Source: Streptomyces sp. NBC_01275
Lineage (GTDB): Bacteria > Actinomycetota > Actinomycetes > Streptomycetales > Streptomycetaceae
Assembly: GCF_026340655.1 (NCBI RefSeq)
Contig: NZ_JAPEOZ010000001.1
Coordinates: forward strand, 2,232,001-2,296,000
Direction: 5' to 3'
DNA length: 64,000 nt
Each line of letters begins with the position of its first letter. Position 1 is the stretch's first letter. Under the pieces are notes generated by a model, which was not told where the DNA came from, searched no databases, and was given only the letters and a program-made list of their open reading frames with translations. A program made the translations under genes and the position numbers. Shown one piece after another: positions 34,220-46,738 of the stretch.

Positions 34220-35163
34220 TGCGCTTCCTCCTCGACGCCGAGCAGCGGGCGTTCGCCGACTCCCTGGACGCGATGCTGACGGCCGCCGACACCCCGAAGG
34301 CGATACGGGAGTGGAGCCGCGGCGAGCACACGAGCGGGCGTGCACTGTGGTCCCGGCTCGCCGACGCGGGCGTGTTCGCGCTGGCGGTGCCGGAGGCGTA
34401 CGAGGGACTCGGGCCGCGCCCTGTGGAACTCGCGCTGGCCTTCGTGGAGTTGGGGCGGCACGCGGTGCCCGGGCCGCTGGTGGAGACGGTGACCGCGGCG
34501 GCCCTGGTCCGTGAACCGGGCCCGGCGAAGCGGCTGTTGCCCGCGCTGGCCTGCGGCGAGTCGATGGCGACGGTGGCGTACGAGGGGTCGTACGCGCTCG
34601 ACGGCGATCTGGCGGACGTACGACTGTCGCTGGCCCCCGACGGTCTGCGTCTCGCCCCCGGGCACGAGGCGACACGTCCCTCCCTGGACCCGGCGCGGCG
34701 GCTCGCGCGGCTCCGGCCGGGCGGTGAACTGCTCGCCGTCCGCCCGCCCGTGCGGGAGGCCCTGCTCTGGGCCCGGCTGGCCACCGCCGCACAGGCCCTC
34801 GGGGTCGGACTGGCGCTGCTGGAGCGGACGGTGGCGTACGTCGGGCAGCGCACGCAGTTCGGCGCGCCGGTCGGCTCGTTCCAGGCGGTCAAGCATCGGC
34901 TGGCGGACGCGAGGATCGCCCTGGAGTTCGCCCGGCCGCTGGTCCTGGGGGCCGCCGTGACGATGACGCCGGCGGATGTGGCCGCGGCCAAGGTGAGCGC
35001 CTGCGAGGCGGCGTACGCGACGGCCCGGACGGCGCTTCAACTGCACGGCGCGATCGGCTACACGGCCGAGTACGACCTCTCGCTCTGGCTGACCAAGGCC
35101 CGCGCCCTGCGCACGGCGTGGGGCACGCCGGACGAGTGCAGGGCGGACGCGCTCGGGGCCTGA
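34219..35163 (+). CDS. Acyl-CoA dehydrogenase, short partner subunit
   Basis: A 314-aa protein of the acyl-CoA dehydrogenase superfamily, shorter than the usual 380 residues. It keeps the N-terminal helical domain (LLDAEQRAFADSLDAMLTAADTP), a reduced middle domain, and the C-terminal domain AYATARTALQLHGAIGYTAEYDLSLWLTKARAL. Steroid degraders use heteromeric dehydrogenases in which two different subunits share FAD and active site. The direct overlap with the preceding dehydrogenase gene fits this. Which mycobacterial FadE it corresponds to cannot be decided here. Confidence 0.85.
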   Translation: MRFLLDAEQRAFADSLDAMLTAADTPKAIREWSRGEHTSGRALWSRLADAGVFALAVPEAYEGLGPRPVELALAFVELGRHAVPGPLVETVTAAALVREPGPAKRLLPALACGESMATVAYEGSYALDGDLADVRLSLAPDGLRLAPGHEATRPSLDPARRLARLRPGGELLAVRPPVREALLWARLATAAQALGVGLALLERTVAYVGQRTQFGAPVGSFQAVKHRLADARIALEFARPLVLGAAVTMTPADVAAAKVSACEAAYATARTALQLHGAIGYTAEYDLSLWLTKARALRTAWGTPDECRADALGA

Positions 35164-35175
35164 CCGCGGTCGCCC

Positions 35176-35667
35176 TCAGGCGGTCACCTTGGCGACGAAG
35201 GCGGCGAGGTTGGCGACGGTCCGCCGGATCTTCTCCTCCAGGGTGATGGTCTCGGGCAGTCGGGCCCCGATGCCCGCGTCGCGCCTGCCGCGCACGTAGA
35301 GCGAGCAGGCGAGGTCCGCGCACAGGTAGGCGCCCACCGAGTTGCCCTGCTGTCCGGCCCGGCCCGCCTTCGGCGCGACCATCAGGCAGACGCCGCCGGA
35401 GTGGGTGGTCAGGCACATCGAGCACATGCTGCGCCGCGCCTGCCCGACGGCTGCGGCGGAGGCACGCAGGACGAGCGCCTTCGGGCCGCCGTCCAGCTCG
35501 ACGGCGAGGTAGGCCCGGTCGGGGGCCTGGGGGTCGCGCCAGCCGAGGTAGTCCAGGTCGCCCCAGGGCCGGTCGGCCAGATCGCGCGGGACGGTCAGGC
35601 GCTTCGCCTCGCCCTTGGTGCAGTTCACGAAGGCGGCACGGATCTCCTGCTCGGTCAGCGGCTTCAC
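35176..35667 (-). CDS. FBP-domain (FusB-like zinc finger) protein
   Basis: A 163-aa protein. MKPLTEQEIRAAFVNCTKGEAKRLTVPRDL (starting at GTG) leads into the domain, and zinc-binding Cys pairs occur in SMCSMCLTTHSG and YLCADLACSLYV, a four-Cys treble-clef arrangement. The domain is shared with FusB-type proteins that bind elongation factor G and confer fusidic acid resistance. Whether this one acts on EF-G is unknown. GTG 35667 lies one nucleotide after the start site predicted from TAGCCT. It is divergent from a TetR regulator with a shared palindromic operator. Confidence 0.85.
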   Translation of the reverse strand: MKPLTEQEIRAAFVNCTKGEAKRLTVPRDLADRPWGDLDYLGWRDPQAPDRAYLAVELDGGPKALVLRASAAAVGQARRSMCSMCLTTHSGGVCLMVAPKAGRAGQQGNSVGAYLCADLACSLYVRGRRDAGIGARLPETITLEEKIRRTVANLAAFVAKVTA

Positions 35668-35674
35668 GAGGGTG

Positions 35675-35712
35675 AGGCTAATTTGCCTAAACCTTTTAGG
35701 CAAATGCATAAT
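35675..35712. promoter_or_regulatory. Divergent promoter with one palindrome holding both -35 boxes
   Basis: A perfect 25-nt dyad (35681-35705) has arms ATTTGCCTAAA and TTTAGGCAAAT around CCT. Leftward, TTGCCT (35703-35698) plus TAGCCT (35680-35675), spacer 17, serves the FBP gene. Rightward, TTGCCT (35683-35688) plus CATAAT (35707-35712), spacer 18, serves the TetR gene. Each half-site is one -35 box. Predicted starts are about 35668 and 35719. Confidence 0.75.
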
Positions 35713-35741
35713 CGCTTCAGGTGAACGAGATGACGGCGAAT

Positions 35742-35768
35742 GAAGCGAAGGAAGCGAAGGAAGCGAAG
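35742..35768 (+). repeat. Three tandem GAAGCGAAG repeats before the TetR start
   Basis: Three exact 9-nt copies lie between a possible leaderless GTG (35721) and the ATG at 35781. If translated they encode EAKEAKEAK. They also present several AAGGA sequences just ahead of the GGAGGGG ribosome-binding site. Confidence 0.85.
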
Positions 35769-35780
35769 GAGGGGACGGCG

Positions 35781-36350
35781 ATGGTGCGCGTGGGGCTGAC
35801 CACGGAACGTCTGACACGGGCGGGCGCGGAACTGGCCGACGAGGTCGGCTTCGACGAGGTGACCGTCTCGGCGCTGGCCCGGCGGTTCGACGTCAAGGTC
35901 GCGAGTCTGTACTCGCATGTGAAGAACTCCCAGGACCTCAGGACCCGGATCGCCCTCCTCGCCCTGGAGGAGCTCGCCGACCGGGCCGCCGAAGCCGTGG
36001 CCGGCCGGGCCGCCAAGGACGCCCTGACCGCCCTGGCGAACGTCTACCGCGACTACGCCCGCGAGCACCCCGGCCGCTACGCTGCCGCCCAACTGCGACT
36101 CGACCCGGAGACGGCGGCCGCGAGCGCGGGCGTCCGGCACGCCCGGATGACCCGGGCGATCCTGCGCGGCTACGACCTGACGGAACCCGACCAGACCCAC
36201 GCGGTCCGGCTGCTGGGCAGCGTCTTCCACGGCTACGTCACCCTGGAGCTGGGCGGCGGCTTCAGCCACAGCGCCCCCGACACCCAGGAGACCTGGACCC
36301 GGATCCTCGACGCCCTCGACGCCCTGCTGCGCACCTGGCCCGCCGCATGA
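35781..36350 (+). CDS. TetR-family regulator, divergent from the FBP gene
   Basis: A 189-aa regulator. The N-terminal HTH is LTRAGAELADEVGFDEVTVSALARRFDVKVASLYSHVKNSQDLRTRIALLALEELADRA, and the C-terminal ligand domain resembles TetR_C WHG types (HGYVTLELGGGFSHSAPD). ATG 35781 has GGAGGGG 6 nt upstream. A GTG at 35721, two nucleotides after the predicted transcription start, would add 20 residues including an EAK repeat. It most likely represses itself and the FBP gene through the palindrome at 35681-35705. It overlaps the following SGNH gene (ATGA). Confidence 0.88.
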   Translation: MVRVGLTTERLTRAGAELADEVGFDEVTVSALARRFDVKVASLYSHVKNSQDLRTRIALLALEELADRAAEAVAGRAAKDALTALANVYRDYAREHPGRYAAAQLRLDPETAAASAGVRHARMTRAILRGYDLTEPDQTHAVRLLGSVFHGYVTLELGGGFSHSAPDTQETWTRILDALDALLRTWPAA

Positions 36351-37600
36351 GCCGCGCGCCCGAGTCCGGGTCCGGGTCCGGCTGGATCACCACGCCCATC
36401 ACCGCGGGCCTGCTGCGCGGCGCCCTCGACCTGGAGCGCACCGAACACGGCCTGCTGCCGCACCGGCTGCCCGCACGCGCGCGTGCCCAGTGCACCGACC
36501 CACAGCTCGCCATGGCCGAGTCCCAGCCCTCGGGCGTACGCCTGGTCTTCCGCACCCGCGCCACCGCCGTCGAACTGGACACCCTGCCCACCAAGCGGGT
36601 CTACGTCGGTGCGCCGCCCCGCCCGGACGGCGTGTACGACCTGGTCGTCGACGGCCGCCCGGCCGGCCGGGCCAGCGTCACGGGCGGCGCCACCCTGACC
36701 GTCGACATGGCCGCGGGAACCAGCCGAACGGAGTCAGGACCGCCCGGCACCCTCCGCTTCACCGGCCTCCCGGGCGCCGTCAAGGACGTCGAGATCTGGC
36801 TCCCGCACAACGAGACCACCGAGCTTCTCGCCCTGCGCACCGACGCCCCCGTCGAACCCGTGCCGGACCGGGGCCGCCCGACATGGCTGCACCACGGCAG
36901 CTCGATCAGCCACGGCTCCGACGCCGCGAGCCCCACCGCCATCTGGCCCGCCCTGGCCGCCTCCCTCGGCGGCGTGGAGCTGATCAACCTGGGGCTGGCC
37001 GGCAGCGCCCTGCTCGACCCGTTCACCGCCCGCGCCCTGCGCGACACCCCCGCCGACCTGATCAGCGTCAAGATCGGAATCAACCTGGTCAACACCGACC
37101 TGATGCGGCTGCGCGCCTTCGCCCCCGCCGTCCACGGCTTCCTCGACACCGTCCGCGAAGGCCACCCGAGCACACCCCTGCTGGTCGTCTCGCCGATCCT
37201 CTGCCCCATGCACGAGGACACGCCCGGCCCCACCGCCCTCGACCTCGACGCGATCGCCGACGGAGGGCCGCTGTTCCAGGCCATGGGCGACCCGGCGGAG
37301 GTCGCGACCGGGAAACTGACCCTGCGCGTCATCCGCGCCGAACTGGCCCGGATCGTCGAACAGCGCGCCGCCGACGACCCGAACCTGCACCACCTCGACG
37401 GCCGCGCCCTCTACAACGAGGCCGACTGGACCGAACTGCCCCTCCCCGACGGCCTCCACCCGGACGCCGCCACCCACCGCCTGATCGGAGAACGCTTCGC
37501 CGCCCTGGCACTCGCCTCCGCCGCCTTCACGACCGTACGACCCCCGACGACCGTACGACCGCCTACGACCGTACGATTCCCGCCGCCCGTGCGGCCGTGA
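36347..37600 (+). CDS. SGNH-type hydrolase with C-terminal TTVRPP repeats
   Basis: A 417-aa protein with a beta-rich N-terminal half (about 30-175) and an SGNH domain. Block I is LHHGSSISHGSD (nucleophile Ser; the usual GDS is GSS), block III IGINLVN (Asn) and block V PDGLHPDAATH (Asp/His). No signal peptide. Translation is coupled to the TetR gene (ATGA 36347-36350). The C-terminal tail repeats TTVRPP, encoded by 18-nt DNA repeats, and runs 38 nt into the convergent VWA gene. Substrate unknown; carbohydrate esters are plausible. Confidence 0.83.
   Translation: MSRAPESGSGSGWITTPITAGLLRGALDLERTEHGLLPHRLPARARAQCTDPQLAMAESQPSGVRLVFRTRATAVELDTLPTKRVYVGAPPRPDGVYDLVVDGRPAGRASVTGGATLTVDMAAGTSRTESGPPGTLRFTGLPGAVKDVEIWLPHNETTELLALRTDAPVEPVPDRGRPTWLHHGSSISHGSDAASPTAIWPALAASLGGVELINLGLAGSALLDPFTARALRDTPADLISVKIGINLVNTDLMRLRAFAPAVHGFLDTVREGHPSTPLLVVSPILCPMHEDTPGPTALDLDAIADGGPLFQAMGDPAEVATGKLTLRVIRAELARIVEQRAADDPNLHHLDGRALYNEADWTELPLPDGLHPDAATHRLIGERFAALALASAAFTTVRPPTTVRPPTTVRFPPPVRP
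37529..37576. repeat. Three 18-nt-spaced ACGACCGTACGA repeats in overlapping gene ends
   Basis: ACGACCGTACGA occurs at 37529-37540, 37547-37558 and 37565-37576, each containing the palindrome CGTACG. The period of 18 adds six residues per unit (TTVRPP) to the SGNH hydrolase. The last unit overlaps the 3' end of the VWA gene. Confidence 0.85.
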
Positions 37601-38285
37601 GCCACTGCGGGAAATCGGCCACCAGCCGGTCGTACAGCTCTCCGTCCGACACCTTGCGCGGGTCCGAACCGGCGTGGAAGAAGCCGGCGTTGTCGACGGC
37701 CCGCTTTCCCGGCACGGGCAGTTCGTCGAGCTTGCGCAGGAAGTCGAACTGTCTGCTGCCCCGGTCGCCGAAGCCGATGAACTGCCAGAACAGCGGCAGC
37801 TTGGCCGCCTTGCACAGATAGCGCTCGGCGGCGAGCTTGTTGATCGGGCCCCCGTCGGTCTGGAACACCACGAGCGCGGGGTCCTTCGAGCCGCTGTCGA
37901 GGTAGTGGTCGATGACGGCGTCCATGGCCAGGTGGTAGCTGGTCTTGCCCATGTGCCCGAGTCCGGCCACGATCTTCTCCACCCGCCCCCGATGGTCGGC
38001 GAGGGCGATGTCGGTGACCGCGTCGACGTCGGTGGAGAAGAAGACGACCGGGACGCGGCCGTCGTCGTCGAGATGGGCGGACAGCCCGAGCACCCGGTCC
38101 GCGAGCGCCTGCACGCTGCCGTCCTGGTAGTACGGCTTCATCGACCCCGAGTAGTCGACCACGAGATAGACGGCGGCCCGCTGCCCGTCCAGACCGTGTT
38201 TCGTGAGGGAGACCCCGGCGCTCTTGTACAAGTCGACCAGCGCGGGAGCGGTCTCCTGGACCTTGGTGAGACTGATCGCGACCAT
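37563..38285 (-). CDS. VWA-domain protein (TerF-like)
   Basis: A 240-aa protein made of one von Willebrand factor A domain. The metal-dependent adhesion motif is complete: DYSGSM near residue 44, the Thr of GKTSYH and the Asp of FQTDGGP. MVAISLTKVQETAPALVDLYKSAGVSLTKHGL at the start is typical of the tellurite-resistance-associated VWA group, which is probably involved in metal or stress responses. No ter genes are nearby. ATG 38285 follows GGGTGGGG. Its end overlaps the SGNH gene by 38 nt, tail to tail. Confidence 0.85.
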   Translation of the reverse strand: MVAISLTKVQETAPALVDLYKSAGVSLTKHGLDGQRAAVYLVVDYSGSMKPYYQDGSVQALADRVLGLSAHLDDDGRVPVVFFSTDVDAVTDIALADHRGRVEKIVAGLGHMGKTSYHLAMDAVIDHYLDSGSKDPALVVFQTDGGPINKLAAERYLCKAAKLPLFWQFIGFGDRGSRQFDFLRKLDELPVPGKRAVDNAGFFHAGSDPRKVSDGELYDRLVADFPQWLTAARAAGIVRS

Positions 38286-38366
38286 GGCCCCACCCTGCCA
38301 TGCCCAACACACCGACGAGCGCGGCCCATTAGGGACGGAATGACAAGGAACACGATATTCCGGCCC

Positions 38367-38372
38367 TAGGGT
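38367..38372 (+). promoter_or_regulatory. -10 box of the chitosanase gene (leaderless)
   Basis: TAGGGT ends 8 nt before ATG 38380, giving a leader of 0-1 nt. ATGACA at 38340-38345 is the nearest -35-like hexamer, but its 21-nt spacing is too long. The inverted GGAA/TTCC pair (38347-38350 with 38358-38361) between them may be an operator. Confidence 0.45.
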
Positions 38373-38379
38373 GTCCGGC

Positions 38380-39183
38380 ATGAACCGTGCCGCCGCCCTG
38401 GTCTGCGCCGCCGTCGCGTCGACGGTGTACCTGCTCGCCCCGGCCCAGCCCGCCCCCAGCGTCCAGGCGACCCCGCCCGGCCTGGCCGCCCCCGCGCAGA
38501 AGGAACTGGCCCAGCAGATCGTGGCGAGCGCCGAGAACGGCACCCTGAACTGGCGCAGCGCGTACGGGTACGTGGAGGACATCGGCGACGGCCAGGGCTA
38601 CACCGCGGGCCTGATCGGCTTCTGCACCGGCACCCATGACCTGCTCGCCCTGGTGGAGCGCTACACACGCGCCCATCCGGACAACGCGCTCGCTCCCTAC
38701 CTGCCCGCGTTGCGCCGCGTCGACGGCACCGCCTCGCACGCGGGCCTGGACCCCGGCTTCCCGGCGGCCTGGCGTACGGAGTCCAGGGCGCCGGCCTTCC
38801 GCGCCGCCCAGGACGCCGAACGCGACCGGGTCTACTTCGACCCCGCGGTACGCCGGGGCCGCGCCGACGGTCTGGGCGCGCTCGGCCAGTTCGCCTACTA
38901 CGACGCCCTGGTCTTCCACGGCCCCGGCACCGGCCCGACCAGCTTCGACGGCATCCGGGCCCGGGCGATGCAACAGGCCCGCACACCCGCACAGGGCGGC
39001 GACGAGCGCACGTACCTCGACGTCTTCCTCGACGTCCGCCGCCGCGCCATGCTGACCCGGCACCCCGGCGTCGACACCTCCCGCGTCGACACCGCCCAGC
39101 GCCGCTTCCTGCACGACGGCAACCTCGGCCTGCGCACCCCGCTGCGCTGGCAGATGTACGGGGAGACGTACGAGGTGCCGTAG
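38380..39183 (+). CDS. csn: Chitosanase, glycoside hydrolase family 46
   Basis: A 267-aa secreted enzyme cutting beta-1,4 links in chitosan. The N-terminus MNRAAALVCAAVASTVYLLAPAQPAPS is a signal peptide. The catalytic region ASAENGTLNWRSAYGYVEDIGDGQGYTAGLIGFCTGT contains the general acid Glu52 and the base Asp70, aligned with E22 and D40 of the Streptomyces N174 enzyme. The family C-terminus (RTPLRWQMYGETYEVP) is complete. ATG 38380 is chosen over GTG 38371 because of the -10 box position. It stands alone, divergent from the VWA gene. Confidence 0.94.
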   Translation: MNRAAALVCAAVASTVYLLAPAQPAPSVQATPPGLAAPAQKELAQQIVASAENGTLNWRSAYGYVEDIGDGQGYTAGLIGFCTGTHDLLALVERYTRAHPDNALAPYLPALRRVDGTASHAGLDPGFPAAWRTESRAPAFRAAQDAERDRVYFDPAVRRGRADGLGALGQFAYYDALVFHGPGTGPTSFDGIRARAMQQARTPAQGGDERTYLDVFLDVRRRAMLTRHPGVDTSRVDTAQRRFLHDGNLGLRTPLRWQMYGETYEVP

Positions 39184-39199
39184 GCACGGCGGACATGCC

Positions 39200-39240
39200 G
39201 CGGCGCCTGCCGGTCCGGTCGGGGACGAGGCAGGCGCCGC
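39200..39240. terminator. Terminator between convergent chitosanase and gltD genes
   Basis: GCGGCGCCTGCC (39200-39211) pairs perfectly with 39229-39240 across a 17-nt loop. It lies 16 nt after the chitosanase stop and 59 nt beyond the end of gltD. Confidence 0.75.
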
Positions 39241-39298
39241 GTAGTGTTCCGCACGCCTTTGTGCGGGACGTCTTGGTGAGGGGTTCTCCCTCGGGCCG

Positions 39299-40751
39299 TC
39301 AGACCATCAGGGAGCGGTCCGTCGGGCGGATCGGGGCCGGGAGTTCGCTGGCGCCGGTCAGGAAGCGGTCGACGCCGCGGGCGGCCGAGCGGCCCTCCGC
39401 GATCGCCCACACGATCAGGGACTGGCCGCGGCCGGCGTCGCCGGCGACGTACACGCCGGGGACGTTGGTCTGGAAGTCGGCGTCGCGGGCGACGTTGCCG
39501 CGCTCGTCGAGGTCCAGGCCGAACTGCGAGACGAGGCCGTTGTCCTGGTCGGTGCCCGTGAAGCCCATCGCCAGCGTGACCAGCTGGGCGGGGATCTTGC
39601 GCTCCGTGCCCGGCTTCGGGGTCAGGCGGCCGTCGATGAACTCGACCTCGCTGAGGTGCAGCCACTGGACGTTGCCGTCCTCGTCGCCCTCGAAGTGGGT
39701 GGTGGAGACGGAGTAGACCCGCTCGCCGCCCTCCTCGTGCGCGCTGGTGACCTTGTAGAGCATCGGGAAGGTCGGCCAGGGCTGACCCGGGTTCCGCTCC
39801 TCGCCGGGCCTCGGCATGATCTCCAGCTGGGTGACGGAGGCCGCGCCCTGACGGTGGGCGGTGCCCACGCAGTCCGCGCCGGTGTCGCCGCCGCCGATGA
39901 CCACGACGTGCTTGCCCTCGGCCGAGATCGGGGGCGCCACGAAGTCGCCCTCCTGGACCTTGTTGGCCAGCGGCAGGTACTCCATCGCCTGGTGGACGCC
40001 CTTGAGCTCACGACCGGGGACCGGGAGGTCACGGGCGGTGGTGGCGCCGGCGGCGATGACGATCGCGTCGTAGCGCTTCTTCAGGTCGGTCGCCTTGAGG
40101 TCGCGGCCGATCTCGATGCCCGTACGGAAGCGGGTGCCCTCCGCGCGCATCTGCTCGATACGGCGGTTGATGTGCCGCTTCTCCATCTTGAACTCGGGGA
40201 TGCCGTAGCGGAGGAGGCCTCCGATGCGGTCCGCGCGCTCGTAGACGGCGACGGTGTGGCCGGCCCGGGTGAGCTGCTGGGCGGCGGCCAGGCCCGCCGG
40301 GCCCGAGCCGATGACCGCGACGGTCTTGCCGGACAGGCGCTCCGGGGCCTGCGGGGCGACGTCGCCGGTCTCCCACGCCTTGTCGATGATCGAGACCTCG
40401 ACGTTCTTGATGGTGACGGCCGGCTGGTTGATGCCCAGCACACACGCCGACTCGCACGGAGCGGGGCACAGGCGGCCCGTGAACTCCGGGAAGTTGTTCG
40501 TGGCGTGCAGGCGCTCGGAGGCCGCCGTCCAGTCCTCGCGGTAGGCGAAGTCGTTCCACTCGGGGATCAGGTTCCCCAGCGGACAGCCGTTGTGACAGAA
40601 CGGGATGCCGCAGTCCATGCACCGGCCGGCCTGCTTGCTGATGATCGGCAGCAGCGAGCCCGGGACGTAGACCTCGTTCCAGTCCTTCAGACGCACGTCG
40701 ACGGGACGGGACTTGGCGACCTCGCGCCCGTGGTTCAGAAAGCCCTTCGGG

Positions 40752-40759
<8 letters not shown>
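39299..40759 (-). CDS. gltD: Glutamate synthase small subunit
   Basis: A 486-aa NADPH-dependent subunit of GOGAT. N-terminal Cys clusters for two [4Fe-4S] centres are in [26 protein letters not shown] and [14 protein letters not shown]. The FAD motif is [21 protein letters not shown] and the NADPH motif [19 protein letters not shown]. It passes electrons to GltB, which converts glutamine and 2-oxoglutarate to two glutamates. Its ATG overlaps the gltB stop by 8 nt. Confidence 0.97.
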
Positions 40760-45350
<4,591 letters not shown>

Positions 45351-45659
45351 CGGCTCTCCCGTCGTCGTCTCAGTGGCAATTGATTGCTTGCGAAGGGACG
45401 ACGTTGGCCCTCTGCGTAAGTGCAAAATTTCGTGCAGGTTACATGATGGAGCGGTTCTCGGGAACCGGATACTCCGTTCCAACATGCGGACGCCATGTGC
45501 TCGCGTCGGGGGTACCGCGCACATGGCTTGAAGTATGTGGGGACCGACTGGGACAGATCGGTGTCCGTCGGTCCGAAGGGGCAGAGGGGGCGTCGTCGCC
45601 CACCCCGCGAGTGCGCCGTAGGCGTCATTGCCCACAGCGCTTACGGCTCATGCCCACTG

Positions 45660-45697
45660 GTTAAGCACTCGAAACCAGTCGGTAACGACTACTTATG
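45660..45697 (-). promoter_or_regulatory. Candidate GlnR box upstream of gltBD
   Basis: Half-sites with exact 6-nt spacing: GTTAA (45660-45664), GAAAC (45671-45675), GTAAC (45682-45686), TTATG (45693-45697). The GlnR consensus is gTnAC-n6-GaAAC repeated. The second and third are perfect, the first differs at one base and the fourth is poor. GlnR is the global nitrogen regulator of actinomycetes, and gltBD is a logical target. Confidence 0.5.
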
Positions 45698-45716
45698 CGG
45701 CCCAACGCATAAGTAG
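45689..45716 (-). terminator. Stem-loop after the VIT-family gene
   Basis: CTACTTATGCG (45689-45699) pairs with CGCATAAGTAG (45706-45716) around GCCCAA. It is 9 nt beyond the stop of the VIT-family gene on the minus strand. AT-rich for this genome and lacking a T-run, it partly overlaps the GlnR-like box. Confidence 0.55.
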
Positions 45717-45724
45717 CATCCGCT

Positions 45725-46456
45725 CTATCCTACGGCCGTACCGAACACCATGCCCAGGGCGTACGTCACACCGGCCGCCGCACCGCCGAGCGCGAGCTGC
45801 CTCAGCCCGCTGAACCACCAGGTCCGCGCGGTCACCCGGGCCACCACGGCCCCGCAGCCGAACAGCCCGAAGAGCGCCAGCAGCACGGCCGGCCACAGCG
45901 AGGTCGCCCCGAGCAGATACGGCAGCACGGGCAGCAGGGCGCCCAGCGCGAAGGCGCCGAAGCTGGAGACGGCGGCGACCAGCGGCGAGGGCAGGTCGGA
46001 CGGGTCGATGCCCAGCTCCTCGCGGGCGTGGATCTCCAGCGCCTGCTCGGGATCGATCGACAGCTGCCGGGCGACCTGCCGGGCCAGCGCGGGCTCGACG
46101 CCCCGCGCCTCGTACAGCGCGGCGAGCTCGGCCTCCTCGTCCTGCGGGTGCTTGCGCAGCTCCCGCCGCTCCACCTCCAGCTCGGCCTCGACGAGCTCGC
46201 GCTGCGAGGCGACGGAGGTGTACTCGCCGGCGGCCATCGAGAAGGCGCCCGCGGCGAGCCCCGCGAGCCCGGTCAGGACGACGGCCTGCTGCCCCACGGA
46301 TCCGCCGGCGACGCCGGTCATCAGGGCGAGGTTGGAGACCAGGCCGTCCATCGCGCCGAACACGGCGGGGCGCAGCCAGCCGCCGGTCACGTCCCGGTGG
46401 GTGTGGTTGTCGCGGTGCGCCTCGTGCAGCGACGCCTCGGTCTCGATGATGGCCAT
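45725..46456 (-). CDS. VIT1/CCC1-family metal transporter
   Basis: A 243-aa membrane protein. The hallmark WLRPAVFGAMDGLVSNLALMTGVAGG begins the first membrane segments and AGAFSMAAGEYTSVASQRELVEAELEVERRELRKHPQDEEAEL is the cytoplasmic metal-binding region. Three more membrane segments follow. The family moves Fe2+ or Mn2+ out of the cytoplasm. ATG 46456 follows GGGGGA. A palindrome resembling a DtxR-family iron box lies 28 nt upstream, consistent with metal control. Confidence 0.92.
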   Translation of the reverse strand: MAIIETEASLHEAHRDNHTHRDVTGGWLRPAVFGAMDGLVSNLALMTGVAGGSVGQQAVVLTGLAGLAAGAFSMAAGEYTSVASQRELVEAELEVERRELRKHPQDEEAELAALYEARGVEPALARQVARQLSIDPEQALEIHAREELGIDPSDLPSPLVAAVSSFGAFALGALLPVLPYLLGATSLWPAVLLALFGLFGCGAVVARVTARTWWFSGLRQLALGGAAAGVTYALGMVFGTAVG

Positions 46457-46483
46457 CACGGTCCCCCAGGGAGCATCAGAAAG

Positions 46484-46499
46484 CTTAGGCAAAGCTAAG
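46484..46499 (-). promoter_or_regulatory. Possible metal-regulator box upstream of the VIT gene
   Basis: CTTAGGCAAAGCTAAG has inverted arms CTTAG/CTAAG with a 6-nt centre, and the TTAGGC half resembles the iron-box half of DmdR1/IdeR sites (TTAGGTTAGGCTCACCTAA). It is shorter than the full 19-nt consensus. Position, just ahead of a metal-efflux gene, supports a role. Confidence 0.4.
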
Positions 46500-46738
46500 T
46501 TTGGACTGTTTCCACTTTTCGACAGCACCGAAGATACGCCCCACCCCTCCCTCCCGCCAGCTAGGAAAGCCTGGGCTAACCTGCGCCTTTACCCTCGATC
46601 GCTCATTCGATCGGTATCCCGCACAGATGTCGACCGGGTGACATGGAGGCTTCCGAGGCTCAGGTCAACCGCCGACGGTGGGACACATCCGCAAAGGGTT
46701 CCGCGCCCCGTGCGGCACCCCCGGAGGAGAGGCCGCGT

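Larger units (their letters stand above)
45351..45724. other. Intergenic region upstream of gltB
   Basis: About 374 bases without a supportable gene. The part nearest gltB holds no clear -35/-10 pair that I can defend. A small hairpin GGTTCTCGGGAACC (45453-45466) and the two elements listed separately (GlnR-like box, stem-loop) are the visible structure. Distance from those elements to gltB implies either a long leader or a promoter closer to the upstream gene. Confidence 0.6.
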
